DNA of 45,293 nucleotides from Nautiliaceae bacterium (GCA_027062285.1 JAMOTL010000030.1:1-45293); one strand, 5' to 3'; counted from the first letter of the stretch, positions 1 to 7,845 are shown. Notes: generated by a model not told the origin, from the letters alone. Translations and numbers: made by a program.

Positions 1-29
1 AAGTGCCCTTCCCGTTTTGGGATTGAAAG
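1..29 (+). CRISPR. Probable 3' part of a terminal CRISPR repeat
   Basis: The first 29 bases contain a short stem (TCCC at 10-13, loop GTTTT, GGGA at 19-22) followed by ATTGAAAG at 22-29. An 8-base ATTGAAAC/G end is the classic 5' handle of crRNAs from type I-B and type III arrays. No second copy occurs downstream, so if this is a repeat it is the last one, transcribed on the + strand, with the rest of the array left of the window. Only one partial copy is visible, so the call rests on the hairpin plus handle alone. Confidence 0.45.
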
Positions 30-180
30 TATATTATATTTCTTTCCTTCTGTCAAGAGTTTTTCGAAAAAAAATCAAAAATTTTTAAAATTTTCTAAAA
101 GTTCCCCAAAATTGCCGCTTTTTTACTTAATTTATTTTTAACTATATAAGAATATAATACACAAAACAAAAGGAATTCTT
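30..180 (+). promoter_or_regulatory. AT-rich leader and sigma-70 promoter of the bat operon
   Basis: No gene is seen here. The segment holds runs of A and T (including TTTTTCGAAAAA at 60-71) that would give curved DNA, then a consensus -10 box TATAAT at 153-158 and an AAAGGA ribosome site at about 169-174, seven or so bases before the ATG at 181. There is no clear -35 box, which is normal for sigma-70 promoters in Campylobacterota, where periodic T-rich DNA replaces it. Confidence 0.55.
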
Positions 181-1107
181 ATGGAAAAGTTACAAATATT
201 AAAAAAAGAACTACAAAAAAATATAATAGGCCATGAAAATTTAATAAATTCCTTACTTATATCATTAATAACTAATTCACATATTTTAATAGAAGGAGTT
301 CCGGGAGTTGCTAAAACAACCGCTGTAAAAACACTTGCCAAATTATGTGACCTCACTTTTAAAAGAATTCAATTTACTCCGGATTTACTGCCAAGCGATA
401 TAATAGGAGTAGAAATTTACAACCCAAAAACCAATAAGTTTCAAATAAAAAAAGGTCCTATTTTTGCCAATATTGTTTTAGCGGATGAAATAAATAGAGC
501 TCCTGCCAAAGTTCAAAGCGCCCTTTTAGAAGCCATGCAAGAAAAACAGGTGACTATAGCAGATGAGACATTTGAATTACAAGAGCCTTTTATCGTACTT
601 GCAACACAAAACCCTATAGAGCAAGAAGGTACGTATCCTCTCCCTGAAGCACAGCTTGACAGGTTTTTATTAAAAACGATTGTAAGTTATAATACTCCAG
701 AAGAAGAAATAAAAATAATCGAACTACTTGAAAATCCACCGGTTATAAAACCTCTTTTAACACAACACGATATAAAAGAATTTCAAAACAGATTGAAAAA
801 CATACATATAGATAAAGAACTTATCGAATATATCGCAAAGATTATCAACTATACACGAAATCCGAGTGAAGAATTAAAAGAATATATAGAATACGGTGCA
901 AGTCCGAGAGGAACGATTTCATTGGTAAAAGCATCTAAAGCTAACGCAATGCTTAAAAACAAAGATTATGTAACGCCACTTGATATTATAGAAGTGGCAC
1001 CTGATGTTTTAAGACACAGAATAATACTAAACTATAAAGCCGAAGCTGATGAAATAACCGCAGATGATATTATAAAAAAAGTTTTAGAAGCTATACCGGT
1101 TCCATGA
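181..1107 (+). CDS. MoxR-type AAA+ ATPase
   Basis: This is a 308-residue MoxR-family ATPase, the chaperone-like partner usually found beside DUF58 and von Willebrand A (VWA) proteins. The Walker A motif GVPGVAKT is at residues 39-46 and Walker B LADEINR at about 100-106, followed by the MoxR-typical ATQNPIEQEGTYPLPEAQLDR stretch ending in the sensor/arginine-finger region. The length is normal for the family. It opens the bat operon and overlaps the next gene by 4 bases. From the family it probably remodels or activates the membrane VWA proteins encoded downstream; its actual client is not known. Confidence 0.93.
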   Translation: MEKLQILKKELQKNIIGHENLINSLLISLITNSHILIEGVPGVAKTTAVKTLAKLCDLTFKRIQFTPDLLPSDIIGVEIYNPKTNKFQIKKGPIFANIVLADEINRAPAKVQSALLEAMQEKQVTIADETFELQEPFIVLATQNPIEQEGTYPLPEAQLDRFLLKTIVSYNTPEEEIKIIELLENPPVIKPLLTQHDIKEFQNRLKNIHIDKELIEYIAKIINYTRNPSEELKEYIEYGASPRGTISLVKASKANAMLKNKDYVTPLDIIEVAPDVLRHRIILNYKAEADEITADDIIKKVLEAIPVP

Positions 1108-1901
1108 AAGAAATAATTTTAAAATCAAAAAAAGTCGTTTTTGACAAACTTCAAGGAAGACATCTTTCAAAATTCAAAGGAAGCGGCCTTGATTTTAAAG
1201 AACTTAGAGAATATATTTATGGAGAAGATACAAAAAAAATAGACTGGAAAATAAGTGCTAAATTTCAAAAACCTTACGTAAAAGAATTTGAAGAAGAAAG
1301 AGAAATTAATATAATAATCGCAGTCCTTGGAAGCGGAAGTATTCATTTCGGCACTAAAAGATTAAAAAGCGAATTCATATCTGAGATTGTCGGAATACTC
1401 GGATACAGCGGCGTTAAATATTCGGATAAAGTTTCTTTACATATTATAGCAGATAAAATTTACAGTTTTAAACCCACAAAACAGATTAAAATGATTCCTT
1501 ATTTTATAGAAAAAGTATATAAATTTGATTATCTTGGAAAAGATTACGAATTTGATTTTATTTCTTATCTTAACAAATATAAAAAATCACTTCTATTTTT
1601 GATAGGGGATTTTTATAAGCATCCTCCTATAAAAAAATTAAAACATGAAACTTTTGTCATATGGGTAAGAGACAAATTTGAAGAAAATCCTAGCAGTTTA
1701 GGAGAAATAGATTTAATAGACCCTGTAACTTTAAATAAAAAACATACTTTTTTTGAAAAAGAAACATTAAACAAATATAAAAAAGAAATTAAAGCATTAG
1801 ATAAAGAATTTATAAACTATTTAAAAAAAGAAAAAATAAAATTTACCAAAATTTACACAGATGAAGAAGCATATATAAAACTTGCGGAGCTTGTAAAATG
1901 A
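1104..1901 (+). CDS. DUF58 domain protein
   Basis: A 265-residue soluble protein with the DUF58 signature in its N-terminal part: GSGLDFKELREYIYGED, then DWKISAK and a KEFEEERE stretch (roughly residues 26-72). DUF58 proteins have a VWA-like fold and nearly always follow moxR. It has no membrane segment, unlike many longer DUF58 proteins, which suggests a cytoplasmic adaptor. The ATG overlaps the moxR stop and the downstream gene starts inside its own stop codon, so the genes are translationally coupled. Its biochemical role is unknown. Confidence 0.88.
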   Translation: MKEIILKSKKVVFDKLQGRHLSKFKGSGLDFKELREYIYGEDTKKIDWKISAKFQKPYVKEFEEEREINIIIAVLGSGSIHFGTKRLKSEFISEIVGILGYSGVKYSDKVSLHIIADKIYSFKPTKQIKMIPYFIEKVYKFDYLGKDYEFDFISYLNKYKKSLLFLIGDFYKHPPIKKLKHETFVIWVRDKFEENPSSLGEIDLIDPVTLNKKHTFFEKETLNKYKKEIKALDKEFINYLKKEKIKFTKIYTDEEAYIKLAELVK

Positions 1902-2266
1902 ATATTCCTATACGTGATATAAAGCCAAACGCTGAAATTATTGACATATGGTGGTATATTTTTCTATCTGTAAGTGTATTAATTATTATAACAGCATTAA
2001 TGTTAATTGCGCTTTATTTAAAAAACAAAAAGAAGAATTATAAAAAAACGCTTTTAAAACAGCTTAAAAATTTACCGTTTAACGATTCAAAAACAACAGC
2101 TTATATGTTTACGTCACTTGCTAAGGCTTTTGTAACAGAAAATAATATTAAAGAGTATGAAGAAATAGTAAAAATGCTTGAAACTTATAAATATAAAAAA
2201 GAAGTGCCTCCTCTTGATGAAAAAACAAAAGAAAAAATTATTGATTTTATAAAGAGAATAAAATGA
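1898..2266 (+). CDS. Small single-pass membrane protein, DUF4381-like
   Basis: A 122-residue protein with one strong transmembrane segment (about residues 18-41) and a lysine-rich cytoplasmic domain. The start (IRDIKP..., then WWY just before the membrane segment) resembles DUF4381 proteins, which sit at exactly this place between DUF58 and BatA in many moxR-bat operons. It overlaps both neighbours by 4 bases. Assignment is by position plus this weak resemblance. It is probably a structural part of the Bat membrane complex; no catalytic motif is seen. Confidence 0.65.
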   Translation: MNIPIRDIKPNAEIIDIWWYIFLSVSVLIIITALMLIALYLKNKKKNYKKTLLKQLKNLPFNDSKTTAYMFTSLAKAFVTENNIKEYEEIVKMLETYKYKKEVPPLDEKTKEKIIDFIKRIK

Positions 2267-3129
2267 GTTTTGAATTTCCTTTTGCTTTTATTTTAATTCC
2301 TGTTTATATTTTTTGTAAGATAAAATGCCCTGCCAATATTGAAAGTCTTATATTTCCTTATGTAAAACCTTTTTATAAAATAAAAAAAATTCCTCTTCTT
2401 GAGATATTGATAATTATATTATTAACAACAGCCCTATCAAGTCCCATTAAAATAAAAATCATTAAAAACAATTCTAATTACGGATATGATATTGTCACCG
2501 TTTTAGATACAAGCGGGTCTATGAATGAAAACAACAAACTCGAAAATGCTAAAAGAATAGTTTGGGAGTTTGCTAAAAAACGCCAAAATGACCGGATAGG
2601 ACTTGTAATATTTGGTAATATCGCTTATATAGCATCCCCGCTTACATTTGATAAGAAAAGTTTTAAAGAAATTTTACAAAGAATATTTGTCTCAATTGCC
2701 GGAGGCCGTACGGCAATGTATGACGCGCTTTTTTTAAGTAAAACGCTTTTTAAAAACTCCCACGCCAAATCCAAAATCATTATTCTCGTAACCGATGGAC
2801 AGGATAACGCAAGCATAACACCTCTTGATGTCACTATTGAGAGTTTAAAAAAAGAAAATATAAAAGTCTATTCGATAGGGCTCGGATTAAACGTAAATAA
2901 ATCGACTTTGCAAAAAATAAGTTCTTCCACAGGCGGAAAGTTTTTTCATATAACGGATATAAAACAGCTAAAAAAAATTTTTGAAAAAATAAACAGGCTT
3001 GAGAAATCAAATCTTGAAAACAAAACTATTTATATAAAAACATATTACTATATATATCCTTTGATATTTGCGGCGGTTTTATATCTGGTATTTTTGGTAA
3101 GATACAGGAGAAACATATGGAATTTTTAA
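2263..3129 (+). CDS. batA: BatA-type VWA membrane protein
   Basis: A 288-residue protein with hydrophobic segments near residues 7-18 and 45-60, a VWA domain from about 74 to 245, and a C-terminal membrane segment near 262-282. The metal-ion-dependent adhesion site is intact: DTSGSM at 82-87, the threonine in GGRTAMYD, and the aspartate in VTDGQDN. This is the BatA layout of the Bacteroides aerotolerance operon, where the VWA domain faces the periplasm. The ATG overlaps the preceding stop, and the 3' end overlaps batB by 13 bases. It is likely the metal-binding member of the pair, since BatB here has lost the site. Confidence 0.88.
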   Translation: MSFEFPFAFILIPVYIFCKIKCPANIESLIFPYVKPFYKIKKIPLLEILIIILLTTALSSPIKIKIIKNNSNYGYDIVTVLDTSGSMNENNKLENAKRIVWEFAKKRQNDRIGLVIFGNIAYIASPLTFDKKSFKEILQRIFVSIAGGRTAMYDALFLSKTLFKNSHAKSKIIILVTDGQDNASITPLDVTIESLKKENIKVYSIGLGLNVNKSTLQKISSSTGGKFFHITDIKQLKKIFEKINRLEKSNLENKTIYIKTYYYIYPLIFAAVLYLVFLVRYRRNIWNF

Positions 3130-3917
3130 ACCCGCAAGCTTTTTTATTTTTTTTAGTTATTCCTTTTATTTTTTTAATAAAAAATAAAAAATTGCCCTTT
3201 AGCAAAAAGATAATAGACAAAATAGTAATCGATACGAAATTTAATAAAAAAAAGAGATTCTTTGTGTTTTTAATCGCTTTTATTTTTATAGTGTTAGCTC
3301 TTGCTAGACCCGTAATCCCTAAAAAAGAGACCGCAATTAAAATAAATTCTTCAAATGTTATAATCCTTTTAAGCGGTGGAAAAGAGATGGCGTGTAAAGA
3401 TATTTATCCCAACAGATTTGAAGCGGCGATATCAAAACTTGAAAAACTTTTTTCAAACTTTACCACACAAAATGTAAGCGTAATTCTTGTTATGGATAAA
3501 AGTTATTTAATTTCTCCTTTTACAACCGATTATGATTCTATTATTTATCTTTTAAAACATATCAATAAAAAAAATCTTTTTAAAACCGAGCCCAATTTTG
3601 ATTTAGCGTTTTTGAATGCCAATAGACTTTCAAAAAAAAGTATAAAACTGACTATAAGCGAAAAATATTTCGATAAAAAAAACACAATATCCTATATTTT
3701 CGCACTAACCCCTTGCAATAGCCAAACCCTGCCGAGTAAAGGCATAAAATTCACCTATTCAAACAATGATATAAAAGAAATCCTAACTCAGATAAACAAA
3801 CACTCAAAAAACAAAACAATCAAAATAAAAGACAATTTAGAGCTTTTTTATTTTCCGCTTTTATTTGGTATTTTGCTTTTCTTCATAGGTTCAATTTCTA
3901 TAAGGTTTAAAAAATGA
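3117..3917 (+). CDS. batB: BatB-like protein with a degenerate VWA domain
   Basis: A 266-residue protein with the BatB architecture: N-terminal membrane segments (about 8-21 and 48-63, ending in the typical ALARPVIP), a VWA-like domain, and a C-terminal membrane segment (about 241-260). At the position of the DxSxS metal site it reads LSGGKEM (85-91), so the aspartate and both serines are gone. The later TDG motif is also missing, although PNRFEAA and SPFTTDYDS, conserved around it in BatB, remain. The ATG at 3117 follows a CAGGAG ribosome site. It is probably a structural, non-metal-binding subunit. The reading frame is intact, so it is not an obvious pseudogene. Confidence 0.8.
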   Translation: MEFLNPQAFLFFLVIPFIFLIKNKKLPFSKKIIDKIVIDTKFNKKKRFFVFLIAFIFIVLALARPVIPKKETAIKINSSNVIILLSGGKEMACKDIYPNRFEAAISKLEKLFSNFTTQNVSVILVMDKSYLISPFTTDYDSIIYLLKHINKKNLFKTEPNFDLAFLNANRLSKKSIKLTISEKYFDKKNTISYIFALTPCNSQTLPSKGIKFTYSNNDIKEILTQINKHSKNKTIKIKDNLELFYFPLLFGILLFFIGSISIRFKK

Positions 3918-4639
3918 AATATTTAATTTTATTCATTTTTATTCCTCTTTTTGCTTTTAATTATTTTCATATAAAAAAAGCAGATGAATATTTTAGTAAT
4001 AAACAATACAAAAAAGCCGCCCAGGAATATCTGAAAATAAAAAATGATAAAGCGCTTTATAACGCAGCAAACAGCTATTATAAAGCAGGCGATTATAAAA
4101 AAGCACTTGAACTTTATAAAAAAATTAAAGACAAGAACCTGGAATTTAATAAACTTTACAATATAGGTAACACATACGTAAAACTAAAAAATTATCAAAA
4201 AGCAATTGAATATTATGAAAAAGCACTTAAAATAAAAAAAGACAAAGACGCTTTATATAACTTAAATCTCTTAAAAAAGCTATTAAAACAAAAACCTCAG
4301 CAAAAAGAAGAAAAGAAAAAAAATAAAAAAGAAAAAAAGAAAAAAAGTTCTTCCCAAAAACAGACTAAAAATGAAAAAGAAAAAAAGAAAAAAAATTCCA
4401 AGCAAACTCAAACAAATGAAAAGAATAAAAAAATTTCAAAAGAAAAAACATCTCAAAACAATAACCCCGCGCAAAAAAACGAGTTAAAAAAAGAAGGCAG
4501 TTTTAATAAAATTAAAAAGTTTCAAAACATAAAAACTAAAGATTCAAACAAAACAAAAGATGTAAGAGAGCGTTATTTTCATAAAATTTTAAGAAATTTA
4601 GAGTTTAATACACTTTTGATACCTTTAAGGAGCGATTAA
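3914..4639 (+). CDS. batC: BatC-like TPR protein with a lysine-rich tail
   Basis: A 241-residue protein with a signal-like hydrophobic start (residues 3-17), then about three TPR repeats (roughly 20-120; for example YNIGNTYVKLKNYQKAIEYY). Next comes a low-complexity stretch of lysine, glutamate, glutamine, serine and asparagine from about 130 to 200, and a short C-terminal tail. TPR proteins in this slot are BatC, thought to scaffold BatA and BatB in the periplasm. The long polylysine-like linker is much more extreme than usual. It overlaps batB by 4 bases and batD by 1. Confidence 0.8.
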   Translation: MKYLILFIFIPLFAFNYFHIKKADEYFSNKQYKKAAQEYLKIKNDKALYNAANSYYKAGDYKKALELYKKIKDKNLEFNKLYNIGNTYVKLKNYQKAIEYYEKALKIKKDKDALYNLNLLKKLLKQKPQQKEEKKKNKKEKKKKSSSQKQTKNEKEKKKKNSKQTQTNEKNKKISKEKTSQNNNPAQKNELKKEGSFNKIKKFQNIKTKDSNKTKDVRERYFHKILRNLEFNTLLIPLRSD

Positions 4640-6021
4640 TGAGAATATTTTTATTTTTAATGCCGTTAATAGTTTTTGCGGCGAACTTACATATTCAGGT
4701 AAACAAAACCAAAATTTTGCCAAACGAGGAAGTACTGATTACCCTGACCGCAAAAGGAAAAGAGATTGAGTTTCCAAACCCTTCTAAAATCGCAGGATAT
4801 CCTGTGCTCGGAACTTCTATAAACAATAATATAATGGTAATAAACGGAGAGGTAAAAGAAAGCGTATCCAAAACATTTGTAATAGCTCCTGATAAAAATA
4901 TAACTATTCCTTCTTTTAATGTAAAAATTGACGGCAAAATTTATAAAACAAAACCTGTAAAAATCGAAGTAGTTTCTCCTAAACAGACAAAAGGCGATTA
5001 TGAACTCGATTTAAATATTTCAAAAAAAAATTTATATATAGGTGAAAGTGCGATTTTAAGAATTAAATTTACAAAACAAAAAAACATCGATACCGTTCAG
5101 ATACAAAGTCCTGAAAACGAAAATTTTTATTTAAAAGAAATTTCAAAACAAAATTTACCAAATGGAATAGAATACGACTTTTTAATAATTCCACAAAAAG
5201 CGGGGGACTTTACAATCGGTCCTATCAGCGCAAAAATCGGGCACCTTATAAAAGAAAAACTCTTTGGCGATCCTTTTTTTACTATGACAAGTATGAAATA
5301 TCAAACTATTTATTCCAATAAACTAAATATTAAAGTAAAACCTATTCCAAAAGATTCCGTATTCGGTGATTTTAATATAAGCGTAAAAGCAAACAACGTA
5401 GTTGAAGCTAATAAACCAAACAATGTTTATTTAAAGTTAAGCGGTTGCGGGGATTTTCTTGATATGAAAGAATTTGATTTAAAAATAAAAAACGCATCGG
5501 TTTATAAAAATATCCCCTCTTTAAAAACATATATAAAAAATCAAAAGCTATGCGGCACCCTTGAACAAAATTTTACGGTAATATCTGATACGAATTATAC
5601 AATTGGGGCATTTAAGTTAAAAGAATTTAATGGAACTTCTCTAAAAACCGTATCATCAAAACCTATTAACGTTTATGTTAAAGGAGGTGCCGTAAAAAAA
5701 ACAACGCCCCCACCTATAAAACAACAAAAATCTCAAAACAGCAATAAAATTATTTTTATAGCTTTTATTATCGGTATGGTAATCGGGGGGACATTAGTAT
5801 ACTTGATTTTTAAAATAAATCTAAACCGCCAAGCAGATATTTATCAAAAAATAAAAAAAGCAAACCAAAAAGAACTTTTCAACCTCTTAATACCATACAG
5901 CAACATACCCGAAATAAAAGAAATTCTTCTAAAACTTGAAGATAATATATACAAAAACGCAAATCATAAAATAAATAAAAAAGAAATCATTAAAATTTTT
6001 AAAAATCTTAAGGAAGATTAA
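4639..6021 (+). CDS. batD: BatD-like oxygen-tolerance protein
   Basis: A 460-residue BatD family protein. It has a signal peptide (about 1-16), repeated beta-sandwich domains (about 17-350), one transmembrane helix near 371-393 and a short basic cytoplasmic tail. The opening VNKTKILPNEEVLITLT and the later YELDLNISKKNLYIGES blocks are typical BatD repeats. It closes the + strand operon, and its last 14 bases overlap the end of the convergent cytochrome gene. The Bat name comes from aerotolerance in Bacteroides. A direct role in oxygen defence here is inference. Confidence 0.85.
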   Translation: MRIFLFLMPLIVFAANLHIQVNKTKILPNEEVLITLTAKGKEIEFPNPSKIAGYPVLGTSINNNIMVINGEVKESVSKTFVIAPDKNITIPSFNVKIDGKIYKTKPVKIEVVSPKQTKGDYELDLNISKKNLYIGESAILRIKFTKQKNIDTVQIQSPENENFYLKEISKQNLPNGIEYDFLIIPQKAGDFTIGPISAKIGHLIKEKLFGDPFFTMTSMKYQTIYSNKLNIKVKPIPKDSVFGDFNISVKANNVVEANKPNNVYLKLSGCGDFLDMKEFDLKIKNASVYKNIPSLKTYIKNQKLCGTLEQNFTVISDTNYTIGAFKLKEFNGTSLKTVSSKPINVYVKGGAVKKTTPPPIKQQKSQNSNKIIFIAFIIGMVIGGTLVYLIFKINLNRQADIYQKIKKANQKELFNLLIPYSNIPEIKEILLKLEDNIYKNANHKINKKEIIKIFKNLKED

Positions 6022-6349
6022 GCCAATTTTGGTTTTTTGGCTTTAATTCTTCCAAAACTTCCTGAGTTTTATGACATTTTATACAGTCTTTTAATCTTTG
6101 ATGATCAGGAATGGGAGTGTTTATAAGTTTTTTTCTGCTGTGACAGTCAAAACAGTCAGCCCCGCATTTATCCTCACCCTTTGCAGGATGGGATTTATGA
6201 CATTTTGTACAGTCTTTTAAAAAAGCGTGCTGTTTGTAATATTTATTTTTAGGATTGTAAAGTTCTTTTAGTTTCGGATGACACGTAATACAATCACTCT
6301 CACACGAAAAAGCCAAAACTACACTTAAACCCAAAATTAGCTTTTTCAT
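6008..6349 (-). CDS. Small tetraheme cytochrome c
   Basis: A 113-residue protein with a signal peptide (about 1-15) and four CxxCH heme-binding motifs: CITCH 20-24, CTKCH 47-51, CFDCH 66-70 and CIKCH 89-93. Spare histidines at 41, 54 and 83 could be distal ligands. A cysteine at 16 after LAFS is a weak lipobox, so it may be a lipoprotein. About 28 residues per heme is dense packing, like small c7/c3-type electron shuttles, although I cannot name the family. Its start overlaps the stop of the dehydrogenase gene by 4 bases, so the two are co-transcribed. It is likely a periplasmic electron carrier; partners are unknown. Confidence 0.85.
   Translation of the reverse strand: MKKLILGLSVVLAFSCESDCITCHPKLKELYNPKNKYYKQHAFLKDCTKCHKSHPAKGEDKCGADCFDCHSRKKLINTPIPDHQRLKDCIKCHKTQEVLEELKPKNQNWLNLP
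6020..6043. terminator. Possible hairpin at the convergent batD/cytochrome ends
   Basis: AAGCCAA at 6020-6026 pairs with TTGGCTT at 6037-6043 around a 10-base T-rich loop. It sits at the batD stop and inside the end of the opposite-strand cytochrome gene. There is no good T-run on either side, so termination is uncertain. Confidence 0.3.
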
Positions 6350-7272
6350 TTACAACCTTTATAATTTTTCATACACTCTTCTTTTAAACAATGTCTTGGA
6401 GTTTTTCCGCTTAGAAAATCCAACAAATTATCAAGGGAAATTTGCATAATTCTTCTTAGGGCTTCTTTTGTATAATAAGCCATATGAGGAGTTGCTATTA
6501 TATTTTCTTTTTTTGCCAGATTCCAATCAGGCAAAACATCTGCTGCAATTATTCCATCAAATTCTTCATAAACTTCACGGCTTATAATCTCAGCTCTAGC
6601 TGGATTAATTATAATATTTCCTCTAAAACCTTTTATATTTTCAGCATTTATCAGATTTTTAGTCTCAGGGGTTAAAGGAAGAGCAATAAATAAAAAATCG
6701 CTGTTTTCAAGTACTTCCTCTAAAACAGGTGTCTGTTTTACTTCTATATTTTTTTTATGTCTCACATAGGCAATTACATTCGCCCCAAAACCTTTTGCTA
6801 TTTTTACAATCTGAGTCCCAATTGTCCCAAGGCCTAAAACCCCGATTGTTTTACCTTCAATCTCAATACCCTTTAAATCCTTATAAAAAAGATTTCCTTC
6901 TTTTACCCTGTTAATAGCAATATAAAGTTTTCTTATAGCTTCAAGTAACAGTCCATAAGAAAACTCCCCAACAGCTGGACCTGCGTAACCTCTGACATTG
7001 CTTACAATTATTCCTCTTTTATAACACTCAACTAAATCAATATGATCATAACCGGTAGAGCGGGTCTGAATATATTTTAAATTTGGCAGTTTATCAAGAA
7101 TTTCGACAGTAATTTTTGAATTTATAAAAACTGATACTACGTCATAATCGGCAGGCAATTTATGTTCATTTACCGTTTCTTCAAAAAAATAAACTTCGGC
7201 ATCAATATCTTTTAAATGTTTTTCAAAAAACTCTTTTTCTTCATCTTTTATTTCAAAAAAAGCAATCTTCAT
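6346..7272 (-). CDS. D-2-hydroxyacid dehydrogenase family protein
   Basis: A 308-residue NAD-dependent enzyme of the D-isomer 2-hydroxyacid dehydrogenase family. The Rossmann motif GLGTIG lies near residues 146-151, the substrate arginine in INPARAE, and the catalytic histidine in ATPHMAYYT. The glutamate normally found five residues after the aspartate of the DVxxxE motif is not evident (the sequence is ADVLPDW), which is unusual. RSTGYDHIDL is typical of D-lactate dehydrogenase-like members. The C-terminus has an extra cysteine-containing tail. It has its own promoter and precedes the cytochrome. Substrate is unresolved: D-lactate, glyoxylate/hydroxypyruvate or another 2-oxoacid. Confidence 0.85.
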   Translation of the reverse strand: MKIAFFEIKDEEKEFFEKHLKDIDAEVYFFEETVNEHKLPADYDVVSVFINSKITVEILDKLPNLKYIQTRSTGYDHIDLVECYKRGIIVSNVRGYAGPAVGEFSYGLLLEAIRKLYIAINRVKEGNLFYKDLKGIEIEGKTIGVLGLGTIGTQIVKIAKGFGANVIAYVRHKKNIEVKQTPVLEEVLENSDFLFIALPLTPETKNLINAENIKGFRGNIIINPARAEIISREVYEEFDGIIAADVLPDWNLAKKENIIATPHMAYYTKEALRRIMQISLDNLLDFLSGKTPRHCLKEECMKNYKGCK

Positions 7273-7299
7273 TTTTCCCCTCCTGAATTATTGTTCATT

Positions 7300-7329
7300 A
7301 TTATAACTCCAAAAGGAGAGGAATGTCAA
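7300..7329 (-). promoter_or_regulatory. Sigma-70 promoter of the hydroxyacid dehydrogenase gene
   Basis: On the minus strand, TTGACA (7329-7324) and TATAAT (7305-7300) are separated by 18 bases. The -35 box abuts the echF stop. A small CTCC-TTTT-GGAG hairpin (7317-7306) lies in the spacer. A GGAGGGG-type ribosome site precedes the ATG at 7272. Confidence 0.65.
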
Positions 7330-7836
7330 TTATTCTTCGCCTTTGGCTTTTGCCGCTGCTTTTTGAGCTCTTTTAGCTTTTTTGTAAGCTTTATATTCTT
7401 CTTTTGTTTTGATATTAAGTTCTTCTATTTCTCTCCATTTACTTTCTACTTCTTTTGGATTGTCTATTCTATTTATGAAATACCCGAGTTCCTTGCCTTT
7501 TGGAACGCTTCTTCCAAGAGGCGGAGTTCTTGTTTCAACCTGTACCAGACATCCTTCATCCGCTTTAGGACATTCTCTAACACACGCCCCGCAATAAATA
7601 CAAAGATACGGATTATAGTTATACTCTTTTTTACCGGTTTCGTAATCAACTACGACAAATTTAATAGCACCCGGAGGACATATATTTTCGCACTTGTCAC
7701 AAAAAATACAAAGTTCTTCATTATAATGAATTGTTCCCCTATATCCTTTTGGCTCAGGAGAAGGTTCAAAAGGATATTTTATTGTCTCCGGTTCACTTAC
7801 CAGGTTTTTTAGACTTTCTATAAACATTTTAAGCAT
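7330..7836 (-). CDS. echF: Ech-type hydrogenase ferredoxin-like subunit
   Basis: A 168-residue polyferredoxin-like subunit with two 4Fe-4S motifs: CIFCDKCENICP (about residues 38-49) and CIYCGACVRECP (about 78-89). A charged lysine/alanine-rich tail runs from about 140 to the end. It corresponds to EchF/NuoI and passes electrons between soluble ferredoxin and the small subunit EchC. It is the last gene of the six-gene operon, nine bases after echE. The start at 7836 is chosen for the AGGAGGT-type ribosome site just upstream; a second ATG lies three codons in. Confidence 0.9.
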   Translation of the reverse strand: MLKMFIESLKNLVSEPETIKYPFEPSPEPKGYRGTIHYNEELCIFCDKCENICPPGAIKFVVVDYETGKKEYNYNPYLCIYCGACVRECPKADEGCLVQVETRTPPLGRSVPKGKELGYFINRIDNPKEVESKWREIEELNIKTKEEYKAYKKAKRAQKAAAKAKGEE

Positions 7837-7845
7837 ATCTACCTC

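Noticed and set aside
60-71. TTTTTCGAAAAA as an operator or terminator
   Set aside because: It is a simple A/T palindrome in a very AT-rich stretch, with only two G/C bases, so chance is likely.
3117-3917. BatB as a pseudogene
   Set aside because: The frame is intact, overlaps both neighbours and keeps its membrane segments; only the metal site is lost.
7216-7812. Long open frame on the plus strand opposite echF and the dehydrogenase
   Set aside because: It is antisense to two well-supported genes, lacks a ribosome site, and its phenylalanine-rich product is the usual mirror of AT-rich coding DNA.
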